From positions 11,395 through 75,394 of the forward strand of contig CAZIRF010000012.1 of NCBI GenBank assembly GCA_964541755.1: a stretch of DNA of 64,000 nt, in the 5' to 3' direction. Position 1 is the first letter of the stretch; every line of letters starts with the position of its first letter. The notes beneath the pieces were generated by a model. It searched no databases. It was not told the DNA's origin and saw only the letters and a program-made list of their open reading frames with translations. Shown in pieces: positions 26,354 to 33,985 of the stretch. A program made the translations under genes and the position numbers. This DNA is from CAZIRF01 sp964541755 (GTDB taxonomy: Bacteria; Spirochaetota; Spirochaetia; Treponematales; Breznakiellaceae).

Positions 26354-26380
26354 ATTGTTGATATATAGATGGGTGTCAAT

Positions 26381-26503
26381 ATGAAAAGGATGAGTATTGT
26401 GTTAATACGGGACTTTGGGGTTAATGTCGTGCTACCGCAGGAATATGACCGTCTGGTCGACAGTGCGACCCTGGCTGCAGAGCTGGAAACCCGCAATTAT
26501 TGA
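26381..26503 (+). pseudogene. 40-residue ORF, possible remnant of a Phd/YefM-type antitoxin
   Basis: A short ORF starting MKRMSIVLIRDFGVNVVLPQ and ending in EYDRLVDSATLAAELETRNY. The VVLPQEYDRLVDSATLAAELE part looks like the C-terminal half of a Phd-type antitoxin, without the N-terminal DNA-binding half. No RBS and no toxin gene follow. It sits at the left edge of the AT-rich island, so a decayed fragment is the most likely reading; chance resemblance cannot be excluded. Confidence 0.3.
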
Positions 26504-26686
26504 TTGGCGGATATACAAAATAGATACTCATCCCGGAGGGGAACTGCAGAAATCATCGTTCAGAAGTGGGAAAACATACAAAGTGATGTTATAAATGAAG
26601 TCATCAGTATGGTAAATTTGCTGATAATCTAGGCCAGGCTTGCTTCCTTGAATTGGGGAGATGCCTTTTGGCGCAAAGGAGAAATG

Positions 26687-27379
26687 ATGGAAAACAAGCA
26701 GACCATATATGATCACCGCAATCAAAAACCCGAAGAAGGATTAATTGCGCCGACCATGTTGAAAAAATCAGAAGTAAAGAAAATCGAAAATCATATTGAA
26801 AATACAATTGGCAAAATTGATATGGTTTTTCACGAGCTTGTATCCCAAATAATTCATTTGGATGTTTACAAGATTGATCCTGCCCCCGACAGGGATTTCT
26901 ACACTCTTGTTACTGTTGGCATGAGTGCTCTTCCCATGACCTCTCCTAACAAGAATACTCAATATATCGAGCTGATGATCAGTTTGCCAAAGACGTGGAA
27001 GTTATCACAGGAAGATCTCAAAGATGAAAATAACTATTGGCCAATCAGAATGCTCAAGAACTTGGGCCGATTCCCGTTTGAGTATAAAACATGGCTTGGT
27101 TTTGGTCACACTATTCCCAATGGAAATCCTCCAGCCAAACAATCGGAAAATTGCAATTTTACCGGGATGTTGCTTTTGCCATCATTGATATTGAGAGACA
27201 GCTGGGAATGTAAAGCCGGCTTGTTCAAGAAAGTTCATTTCCTTGCGCTCTACCCATTATACACCAGTGAAATGGATTATAAAGTTGAAAATGGCGTAGA
27301 GAGCCTGTATGATGCCTTTGATACCTGCAAGTTGAGCGAGATAGTCAACATCAACAGAGAGGAAATGAAACTTTTCTGA
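26687..27379 (+). CDS. Suppressor-of-fused (SUFU) domain protein, immunity-type
   Basis: 230 residues. Pattern of bacterial SUFU-domain proteins: DMVFHELVSQIIHLDVYKID, FYTLVTVGMSALPM, YIELMISLPKTW, NYWPIRMLKNLGRFP, LGFGHTIPNG, and a late FLALYPLYTSEMDYK. Such proteins often neutralise toxins of polymorphic toxin systems. ATG 26687 has AAAGGAG upstream. The gene is markedly AT-rich with codons unlike its neighbours, so it is probably acquired. No toxin gene is present, and the next gene is a second immunity-type gene 22 bases away. Confidence 0.8.
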   Translation: MENKQTIYDHRNQKPEEGLIAPTMLKKSEVKKIENHIENTIGKIDMVFHELVSQIIHLDVYKIDPAPDRDFYTLVTVGMSALPMTSPNKNTQYIELMISLPKTWKLSQEDLKDENNYWPIRMLKNLGRFPFEYKTWLGFGHTIPNGNPPAKQSENCNFTGMLLLPSLILRDSWECKAGLFKKVHFLALYPLYTSEMDYKVENGVESLYDAFDTCKLSEIVNINREEMKLF

Positions 27380-27401
27380 TAGTTGGAAAAAGGAGAATAA
27401 A

Positions 27402-28775
27402 ATGATCTCTGCATATTTGAAGTCTCTTGAAAGCTATATACCGAATTTGAATGGGTATTTGAATGAGGGTGCGTCTCAAACAGATATTATCAATTTGGAA
27501 GCGCAAACCGGTTTTGAATTTCCCCAATCCTTCAAGGAATTATATGTCGTTTACAATGGGGAAAAAGAACATTTCGGCTTGTTTTTCGGTTTGACTTGGT
27601 TTTCCATTGAAAAAATTGCGAGTAATTGGAAGACATTCAAAGAAATCTCCGGAGAATGTATATCCTGCGATGTTGTTTCATTTGAAAAAGACAAAATCCA
27701 GGAGACATACTTCAACGCTGGCTGGGTGCCATTTGCTTGCGATCATGCCGGTAATTATATAGCATTTGATTTTGTGCCGGGTATGAATGGTAAAATTGGT
27801 CAGATAATAAATTGTGGTCGCGATGAAGAGACACTTTATGTTATAGGCGAGACCTTTGATGAGCTGCTCAAACTGCTCGTACAGCAGTTCGAAAATGGTA
27901 ATTGCACCTTTGCCGCGGACGAAGATGGATATAAGTATGTTTCCTGGAATGGTGATGGGCATTTTTTTGATGATGTGAAATCACTGGTGTACAAGGCTGA
28001 TATCGAAAGTAATGGAGAAGCCGAAATAATTGAGTTGGACAAAAAATGGAACTCGATGCTGCAGAAATCGTATAAATCGGTGCCAAAAACGTTGGAAGAG
28101 TTCAAAAAAATCAAAAGATTGACCCTGTTGAATACGGATATTGACGATTTGTCTCCATTGATTTATTTCAAGGATTTACGGGAACTTGTTGCAAGTGGAT
28201 TGAATATAAAAGATTACCGCCCAATTTCATGTCTTGAAGACTTGAAGAAACTCTACTTAGCCAAAACGCCGGTATCCGATTTGAAGTCCCTGGAACCCTT
28301 GAAAAACCTCAAGCAATTATCACTGGGTAACACGCGTGTCAAAAAAATCGATGTATTGGCAGAATTACCTCAACTGGAAGATTTGTCCCTTGAAAATTTG
28401 AAGATAGACGATTTGTCTCCATTATTACGATGTAAACGTTTGAAGTGTCTGGATTTGTCTGGAGTAAAGACAAAAAAAATCATTGAAATTGCCAAGTTGA
28501 CCGAGCTCGCCGAATTGGACATTACCGGCATCAATTATGATGATTTAAGCTTCTTGAAAGGACTTGCAAAACTTAAGAGGTTAAGCTTCAAAGACCCCAA
28601 AAAGGGGGATTATTCAATCTTTGAGGAATTGACAAACATCGAGAGAATAACTTGTTCTTTCAATTCATTTGTAAAAACCAAAAACATGTTTGACAGGAAA
28701 GTTCAATACACAATCATGGGAAGAATAAGTGATGAGGAATATGAGATATATCATACATATGTCATGGAAAAATAA
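27402..28775 (+). CDS. SMI1/KNR4 (SUKH) domain fused to leucine-rich repeats
   Basis: 457 residues. The first ~165 residues are a SUKH domain: LEAQTGFEFPQSFKELYVVYNG, LFFGLTWFSIEKI, GWVPFACDHAGNYIAFDFVPG. From about residue 235 at least seven short LRRs follow, of the type LKNLKQLSLGNTRVKKID and LPQLEDLSLENLKIDDLSPL, with a 22-residue step. No signal peptide, so cytoplasmic. SUKH proteins are typical toxin-immunity factors; the LRR array suggests a broad protein-binding surface. Same AT-rich codon use as the SUFU gene; an AAAGGAG site precedes the ATG. One operon with it. Confidence 0.85.
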   Translation: MISAYLKSLESYIPNLNGYLNEGASQTDIINLEAQTGFEFPQSFKELYVVYNGEKEHFGLFFGLTWFSIEKIASNWKTFKEISGECISCDVVSFEKDKIQETYFNAGWVPFACDHAGNYIAFDFVPGMNGKIGQIINCGRDEETLYVIGETFDELLKLLVQQFENGNCTFAADEDGYKYVSWNGDGHFFDDVKSLVYKADIESNGEAEIIELDKKWNSMLQKSYKSVPKTLEEFKKIKRLTLLNTDIDDLSPLIYFKDLRELVASGLNIKDYRPISCLEDLKKLYLAKTPVSDLKSLEPLKNLKQLSLGNTRVKKIDVLAELPQLEDLSLENLKIDDLSPLLRCKRLKCLDLSGVKTKKIIEIAKLTELAELDITGINYDDLSFLKGLAKLKRLSFKDPKKGDYSIFEELTNIERITCSFNSFVKTKNMFDRKVQYTIMGRISDEEYEIYHTYVMEK

Positions 28776-29026
28776 AAAAACAACCGGTGTTTTGGCTCTG
28801 TATCGTTTACAGGCAGGTGTTCTCTTTTCCATTGGGTTTACAGGAGCTTATCAGGAATATGGGCGATGGAATGGAGATGACGAATTCCATCCACGAAAAC
28901 CCGAAGAAGGGGAGGCCTTTCATCGATTCGGGTGTTTTTAAAAATGTTACATAGGTATATTGATTCCTTTTGAGTGGGAGATCGTCCTGTTGGGTCCCCG
29001 TGATGGCCTGTGTGAGGCCTCTTTAT

Positions 29027-29053
29027 AGTTTCCAGCTGCAGGCTTCCGCTTAC
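29027..29053 (+). repeat. Longest copy of the spacer repeat
   Basis: TAGTTTCCAGCTGCAGG followed by CTTCCGCTTAC. It joins the GATAGTTTCCAGC half (seen at 18214, 42861, 45403) to the TGCAGGCTTCCG half (seen at 21409, 24425, 30810, 35162), so the two may be parts of one element. Confidence 0.6.
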
Positions 29054-29082
29054 TGGCTTCAGGTAAAACCTCCAGCACTATA

Positions 29083-29116
29083 CCGTCGTCTTATACTGAA
29101 CAGCATAAGATGACGG
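29083..29116. repeat. Palindrome 1 of the CTTATACTG family
   Basis: Sixteen-base arms around a two-base AA loop; core CTTATACTGAACAGCATAAG, flanks CCGTCGT and ATGACGG. Differences between the arms are transitions that keep wobble pairing on one strand or the other. Confidence 0.8.
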
Positions 29117-29142
29117 CCATTCAGCTATTCAGCCCTCATATT

Positions 29143-29172
29143 GGTGTCTTATACTGAACAGTATAAGACACC
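29143..29172. repeat. Palindrome 2 of the CTTATACTG family
   Basis: Core CTTATACTGAACAGTATAAG with flanks GGTGT and ACACC; fourteen perfectly paired bases and an AA loop. Confidence 0.85.
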
Positions 29173-29239
29173 GGTTAGCATCGGTTTTTACCGATCCACT
29201 CTTTTCAGGTCCTTGCATCGTGGCCAGCAAGCCGCTTGA

Positions 29240-29271
29240 GGGGGTCTTATACTGTTCAGTATAAGCCCCCC
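29240..29271. repeat. Palindrome 3 of the CTTATACTG family
   Basis: Core CTTATACTGTTCAGTATAAG, the core of copy 2 in opposite orientation, with flanks GGGGGT and CCCCCC. It is nested in a wider inverted repeat CTTGAGGGGGTCTT (29235-29248) and AAGACCCCCTCGAG (29280-29293). Confidence 0.85.
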
Positions 29272-29303
29272 TTCCCATCAAGACCCCCTCGAGCACAAAC
29301 TCA

Positions 29304-30605
29304 CTACATCGCACTCCGCAAGGCCTCGATCGCCTTCACGAAGTCGGCGTCCTTGGCGCGGCAGGCGACGATGCGCTCGAGCTTTTCGGCATCGGGGCGC
29401 TCGCGCTCGCCCAATTCGCGGATCAAGGGGGCCGTCGCCCGGTAGGCCGCCGCCGCCGCGCGGGCCGCTGCTGCAGCCTCTGCACCCTCAACGAGATCGG
29501 CTGTCTCCTCGAAGAAGGCGGCGCCCATCTCGCGGTTCTCGGCCCAGACCATGGCGTTCCACCAGTTGCCGTGCTCGCCCCCGTGGCCGGTCTTGACGCC
29601 CGCTTCCCAATTGCTCCAGGCGTCGAAGCCGATCCCGTAGTCGGGGGAGCAGACATGGCGCGTCGGGTTTTTCCACAGGTCGAGCCCGTAGTCCAGGGCG
29701 TCGCGCAACATGGCCGGGAAGTCGGCGCGCAGCTCCCCCTTTTCAAGGAGCTTGAAGCCCACAAAGAGCTCGGGCCCCAGACACTCCTCCCAGGAGCCGA
29801 AGGAGAGGCGCTTGCGCTCCGAGTCCGCCTTGCCGTCCCAAGGAAGGGCGAAAGTGTAGCCGGTCTCGTCGAAGCCGTTTATCAGCTGATACTCGAGAAA
29901 CTCGAGCATGGCGAGCTTTCCCTCGTTCAAGGAGGCGCGGATGAAACTATCAGTCTGCTCCCTCTTCTCGAGGCTCGTGTCCGGATCGAACCAGAACTCC
30001 TCTTTTATGAGGATGCCCAGGTTGGCAAGGCAGCGTTTGAAGCCCGCTTTGTCCCAGGCGTAGGGCCCCGAGGGGCAGAGGGTCTTGTGCATGTTGATCA
30101 AGAATGCGTGGCCCGAAAGCCCGAAGAAGAGCGGGACATCGAGATCCAGGTCGAACCAGTCGGCGGCGCCCTTGAGGGAGCCCATGAGGGTCGAACAGAA
30201 TGGGGGTTGTTTAAGGTCGGTGAGTTCCATAATCGAATATACCTCGCGCAGGTTTGCGATGAAACGCCGGTACTTTGCGTCCATCAAAGAGAGCTCCTTC
30301 GGAGTTACCCCGAAGCGCGAGCGGAAGGCCGTCGTAAAGTTGTCCTGCGAGCTGTAGCCGTACTTGAGTGCCACATCCACAATGCGCTCCCCGGCCAGGA
30401 GCTCCTTCGCCGCCTCGGTAAGCCTGCGTTTACGCAGGTAGCCCGATGGCGTGTCGCCCGTAACGGCGAAGAACTTCTGCCGCAGCCGGTTGAACGAATA
30501 CCCCGACCAGTCCACGAGATCCCGGGCCTCGAGGCCGGTCACGAGTTTGCGTTCGATGTAGGCTATCATCTCCAGTACCAAGCTTCTGTCGTCCATACCG
30601 CTCAT
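29304..30605 (-). CDS. AraC-family regulator with a C-terminal BtrH-like domain
   Basis: 433 residues. The AraC DNA-binding pair of HTHs is at the N-terminus (about 5-105: LVDWSGYSFNRLRQKFFAVTGDTPSGYLRKRRL, read in parts; ALKYGYSSQDNFTTAFRSRFG), the reverse of the usual order. The ~300-residue C-terminal part contains PPFCSTLMGSLKGAADWF, PLFFGLSGHAFLIN and AWDKAGFKRCLANLGI, reminiscent of the papain-like BtrH N-terminal domain, with a Cys in a plausible catalytic place. It ends in an Ala-rich helix. Effector and targets are unknown. The start could also be ATG 30596. Confidence 0.75.
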   Translation of the reverse strand: MSGMDDRSLVLEMIAYIERKLVTGLEARDLVDWSGYSFNRLRQKFFAVTGDTPSGYLRKRRLTEAAKELLAGERIVDVALKYGYSSQDNFTTAFRSRFGVTPKELSLMDAKYRRFIANLREVYSIMELTDLKQPPFCSTLMGSLKGAADWFDLDLDVPLFFGLSGHAFLINMHKTLCPSGPYAWDKAGFKRCLANLGILIKEEFWFDPDTSLEKREQTDSFIRASLNEGKLAMLEFLEYQLINGFDETGYTFALPWDGKADSERKRLSFGSWEECLGPELFVGFKLLEKGELRADFPAMLRDALDYGLDLWKNPTRHVCSPDYGIGFDAWSNWEAGVKTGHGGEHGNWWNAMVWAENREMGAAFFEETADLVEGAEAAAAARAAAAAYRATAPLIRELGERERPDAEKLERIVACRAKDADFVKAIEALRSAM

Positions 30606-30776
30606 CCTGTGGCAAGTGTAGTGCGCCCCCATGCCGGGGTCTTTTGATTGTACACCATTGGGGGTATGCGGGTACTGCCGCGGTCGTTTTTCACCCGCGT
30701 CGGCTCCGGCTCCGCCGCCTGCGGTGAGCTGTTTGGTATTGCCTTCGGTGAAATTTGATGGCTCAAAAAATATATA

Positions 30777-30805
30777 TTGACATGGGTAAATATGGAGCCT
30801 ATATT
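30777..30805 (+). promoter_or_regulatory. Promoter of the ZIP-DtxR operon
   Basis: TTGACA (30777-30782), 17-base spacer, TATATT (30800-30805): a near-consensus sigma-70 promoter 45 bases before the ZIP start. A small dyad TTTGA-TGGC-TCAAA (30753-30766) lies just upstream and might bind a regulator. Confidence 0.85.
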
Positions 30806-30809
30806 CACA

Positions 30810-30829
30810 GTAACAGGAAGCCTGCAGTT
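30810..30829 (-). repeat. Copy of 20-bp spacer repeat in the ZIP leader
   Basis: GTAACAGGAAGCCTGCAGTT, reverse orientation, between the -10 box and the RBS, so it is transcribed as part of the 5' leader. Confidence 0.7.
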
Positions 30830-30849
30830 CTTGTAAAGGGAGACAGTGT

Positions 30850-31656
30850 ATGGATACCAGCGTCCTCTACGCGTTTTTGTTGACCCTCTTTGCCGGCCTC
30901 TCGACTGGTGTCGGGAGTCTTATCGGGCTCATGTCCAAGAAGTTCAACCCCAAGCTCCTTACCATATCGCTCGGGCTTTCGGCCGGCGTCATGATCTACG
31001 TCTCGCTCGTGGAGATCTTCGTCAAGGCCCGGGATGCACTCAGCCTTTCTTTTGGCGACAGGGCCGGATACTTCTGGACCGTCGTCGCCTTCTTCACCGG
31101 TATGGGCCTCATCGCCCTCATTGACAAGCTGGTTCCTTCATATGAAAACCCCCACGAGCTGAACGTGGGAGAGAAAATCGAGCACGCGACAGAGAAGGAC
31201 AAGAAAAAGCTCATGCGCATGGGGGTCTTTTCGGCCTTGGCCATCGGTATCCACAACTTTCCCGAAGGTCTGGCGACCTTCATGAGCGCCCTTTCAAACC
31301 CCACCCTTGGTTTGAGTATCGCAGTCGCCATCGCCATCCACAACATCCCCGAAGGCCTTGCTGTCTCGGCTCCCATTTACTTCGCCACGAAGAGCAAAAA
31401 GAAGGCTTTCACCCTGTCTTTCCTCTCCGGGCTCTCTGAACCGGTTGGCGCCCTCCTTGGGTATTTCATCCTTCGGCCCTTTTTCAACGACACGACCTTA
31501 GGCTTTGTCTTTGCCGGTGTCGCGGGCATCATGGTCTACATCTCGGTGGATGAACTCCTCCCCACGGCCGAGGAATACGGCGAACACCACTTGGCCATAG
31601 GCGGGGTGATTGCCGGCATGCTCATCATGGCGGCGAGCCTCCTCCTCTTCATGTGA
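30850..31656 (+). CDS. zupT: ZIP-family divalent metal importer (ZupT-like)
   Basis: 268 residues, eight hydrophobic helices. The two metal-site helices are seen as ALAIGIHNFPEGLATF and AIAIHNIPEGLAVSAP, the HNxPEG motifs of ZupT; a Lys/Glu-rich cytoplasmic loop separates helices III and IV. Imports Zn, Fe or Mn with broad specificity in the family. The following DtxR-type regulator gene points to manganese or iron. RBS GGGAG before the ATG. Confidence 0.93.
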   Translation: MDTSVLYAFLLTLFAGLSTGVGSLIGLMSKKFNPKLLTISLGLSAGVMIYVSLVEIFVKARDALSLSFGDRAGYFWTVVAFFTGMGLIALIDKLVPSYENPHELNVGEKIEHATEKDKKKLMRMGVFSALAIGIHNFPEGLATFMSALSNPTLGLSIAVAIAIHNIPEGLAVSAPIYFATKSKKKAFTLSFLSGLSEPVGALLGYFILRPFFNDTTLGFVFAGVAGIMVYISVDELLPTAEEYGEHHLAIGGVIAGMLIMAASLLLFM

Positions 31657-31672
31657 TCGGGATGTAAAGGCG

Positions 31673-32344
31673 GTGTCCATACAGAGCGATCTGGCGACGG
31701 AAAACTACCTCAAGGCCATCGTAAAGGCCCTCGCCGATCCGGCCAAGGAACGTATAGGAACCGGCGAGCTCGCCCGCCTCCTCGAAGTCACCCCGGGAAC
31801 CGCGACCGTCATGCTTAAAAAACTGGAGCGCCTCGGCTTCGTCGAGTACGCGTCGCACCGGGGCTGCGCCCTTACCAATGAGGGGCGGGCCTACGGGCTG
31901 CGCGTCTTGCGGCGGCACCGCCTCCTCGAGTCCTTTCTTGTACAGGTCCTGGGTCTTGACTGGAGCGCGGGCCATGCAGAGGCCGAAAACCTCGAGCACG
32001 CGGCCTCGGAGCGGCTCATTGACGAGATCGATCGCTTCCTGGGGCAGCCCGAACGCGACCCGAACGGCGATCCCATACCGGCGAAGAATCAGAGCGAGTA
32101 CTCGGTTGATGATATGTCGCTGGCTTCCTGTGTCCCCGGGCAAAGAGTGCGCATCCGTCGCATCTCCGGCGACGAGGGCCAGTGGGCGTACTACCGCCGC
32201 CAAGGGCTCGTGCCCGGGGCCCTCGTTCGCGTCGTCGCCAGGGATGCCGCGGCGGCCCTCATGACCCTCGAGCTTGGGAGCACGCAGCTGTCCTTTGCCC
32301 TTGCGGTACTCGAGGGCGTATACATTGAATCAGCCACGGATTGA
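31673..32344 (+). CDS. DtxR/MntR-family metal-dependent repressor
   Basis: 223 residues. N-terminal winged helix (LATENYLKAIVKAL, GTGELARLLEVTPGTATVML, GFVEYASHRGCALTNEG), dimerisation/metal domain with HRLLESFLVQVLG and HAEAENLEHAASERL (His/Glu ligands), and a C-terminal SH3-like FeoA domain (ASCVPGQRVRIRRISGD onward). The start GTG 31673 follows AAAGG and gives a standard N-terminus. Sixteen bases after the ZIP gene; it probably represses the operon when metal is plentiful. Iron versus manganese cannot be told. Confidence 0.9.
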   Translation: MSIQSDLATENYLKAIVKALADPAKERIGTGELARLLEVTPGTATVMLKKLERLGFVEYASHRGCALTNEGRAYGLRVLRRHRLLESFLVQVLGLDWSAGHAEAENLEHAASERLIDEIDRFLGQPERDPNGDPIPAKNQSEYSVDDMSLASCVPGQRVRIRRISGDEGQWAYYRRQGLVPGALVRVVARDAAAALMTLELGSTQLSFALAVLEGVYIESATD

Positions 32345-32355
32345 AAACCGTTTGT

Positions 32356-32397
32356 GCAGGCGCCCCGAGCCTTCGGGCCGCCCGAGCCTTCGGGCCT
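32356..32397. terminator. Tandem hairpins between convergent genes
   Basis: Two consecutive copies of CCCGAGCCTTCGGGC (five-base stem CCCGA/TCGGG, GCCT loop) fill the gap between the DtxR gene and the histidine kinase. They resemble the hairpin units in the tRNA locus in size and tandem layout. Bidirectional termination is likely but there is no T-run. Confidence 0.5.
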
Positions 32398-33820
32398 AGT
32401 TCGCCTCGAAGGAGATGCTGGCCGTAAAGCCCTCGTCTCCCGTAATCTTCAGGCTTCCCTCCAATTGCGAAACCAGCATGCGGATGAGCATGAGGCCGAA
32501 TCCGCTGCCGGCTTCCGGGTCGAAGCCTTTCGGCAGTCCCCGACCGTTGTCCCGGTACTCGAGGTGGATCCGGTTTTCCCTCTTCTGCAGGCAGAGTGAC
32601 ATGCGGCCGCCGGCGCCTTCGCCAAAAGCATACTTGAGGGAGTTGGTCATCAGTTCATTGACGATGGACCCCAGCGGGAATACCACCTTTACATCGAAGG
32701 GGATATCTTCGATATCGAGGGATAAATCAACCTCGCTCTGGCCGGTAAAAATGTCGAGAATCGATGAGGCCAATCCCTCAAGGTATTGTTTTATGGAAAT
32801 CTGTGAATATTCTTCGCTCACCAAGAGCATGTCGTACATCTGCCGCATGCTCTCGACCCGGCTCGTGGCCTCATTCAATATCTTTCGCGCCTGCGGGTTC
32901 CCGATACTGTCGGCCTGGAGACTCAAGAGGTGCGAAATGGTGGAAATATTGTTCTTGACCCGGTGGTGAATCTCCTTCATGAGCACTTGTTTGTCTTTCA
33001 ATTCCCGAAGAATTGCCTGCTCAAGCGACTGACTGATGTTCTCAATCGTGGCGATTATTCCTTCAAAGCGGCCCTCTTCACCCTGTATCGGGCTTGCATG
33101 GATGGAAAGCGCTATTCGCGTTCCGTCCGGCAGGTTTATGGCATGTCGAATGTCGAATACGGCCTTACCGCGGCTCTTGACCAGGTTGAAGGGCAGCTGA
33201 TCTTCGGGGTAGGGGCCGCCGTCAAGGGCGCTAATCGTCCACGCGGGGGTATTGTACGGGCGACTGGTAATGCTGCTCTTGGAAAGCCCCAGTATTTCCT
33301 CTGCCCGCTTGTTCGCATAGCTTATGGATCCCTCGCCGTCGAGGGTCACAATGCCCACGGGGCTCGTCTCCATCAGCTTTATGATCAAATCGTTTTTCTT
33401 TTTTAGATCTGTCTCGGCTGTTTTCCGTTCGGTTATGTCGGAAAAGGACGCGAGGCTGGCGACGGTTTTGCCATTCTCATCAAAGATGGGGGTCCCGAAG
33501 ACTTCCAGGAGGACCTGCGAACCGTCGGGGCGTTCAATGAGCATGTCGTCGACGTGGGATGACCTGCCTTCCATTGCAAGGAGTACGGGCATTTCATCAG
33601 GCGGGTATTCGGTGCCCGTTCCCGCTTTCAGTGCTCTGTATACCTCGGCGAGGTTTTCGCGATTGGCGTCGGGCAGGATGCCCCTGCCCAAGAGTTCCTG
33701 TGCCTTGGGATTTGCGAGGAGGGGCCTGCCGCCAGGGGCTTCCACCATGAAAACACCCACTTGCAGGTTGTCCATCAAGGCGTGGAAGAGTGCGTTCTGT
33801 CTGGAGAGTTCTTCCTCCAT
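32396..33820 (-). CDS. Cytoplasmic PAS-PAS histidine kinase, HisKA_2 family
   Basis: 474 residues. Two PAS domains (about 5-130 and 145-265; the first ends SFSDITERKTAE, the second starts NDLIIKLMETSPVGIVTLDG), then HisKA_2 with phosphorylated His in MKEIHHRVKNNISTISHLLSLQ and the HATPase (NELMTNSLKYAF, YRDNGRGLPKG, GSGFGLMLIRML). No membrane segment. HisKA_2 kinases often signal to single-domain regulators; none is adjacent, so it is an orphan kinase. Confidence 0.9.
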   Translation of the reverse strand: MEEELSRQNALFHALMDNLQVGVFMVEAPGGRPLLANPKAQELLGRGILPDANRENLAEVYRALKAGTGTEYPPDEMPVLLAMEGRSSHVDDMLIERPDGSQVLLEVFGTPIFDENGKTVASLASFSDITERKTAETDLKKKNDLIIKLMETSPVGIVTLDGEGSISYANKRAEEILGLSKSSITSRPYNTPAWTISALDGGPYPEDQLPFNLVKSRGKAVFDIRHAINLPDGTRIALSIHASPIQGEEGRFEGIIATIENISQSLEQAILRELKDKQVLMKEIHHRVKNNISTISHLLSLQADSIGNPQARKILNEATSRVESMRQMYDMLLVSEEYSQISIKQYLEGLASSILDIFTGQSEVDLSLDIEDIPFDVKVVFPLGSIVNELMTNSLKYAFGEGAGGRMSLCLQKRENRIHLEYRDNGRGLPKGFDPEAGSGFGLMLIRMLVSQLEGSLKITGDEGFTASISFEAN

Positions 33821-33985
33821 ATTCTATCCCCCGTTGGCTGTACAGGGCGAGCTCAAAACCTTGCCGGTTTTCAGGACCCTGACAGATCCAGTCTAAGTGA
33901 TACATGACGGACTTACAAATGTATTCGCCCCCGCATGACAAAGTACGGTTTTTTCGCTACACTCCATTCCCGGAGGACAGCCAAA

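Larger units (their letters stand above)
28776..29303. other. 528-bp spacer rich in palindromes
   Basis: Between the convergent LRR gene and the AraC gene. Holds an imperfect AAAACCCGAA/TTCGGGTGTTTT hairpin followed by T-rich sequence (about 28900-28940, likely terminator of the immunity operon), one copy of the 20-bp spacer repeat, and three CTTATACTG palindromes. No plausible gene. Confidence 0.7.

Noticed and set aside
26381..26503. A complete toxin-antitoxin pair at the edge of the AT-rich island
   Set aside because: Only about 40 residues resemble part of an antitoxin, with no RBS and no toxin ORF after it; kept only as a low-confidence remnant.
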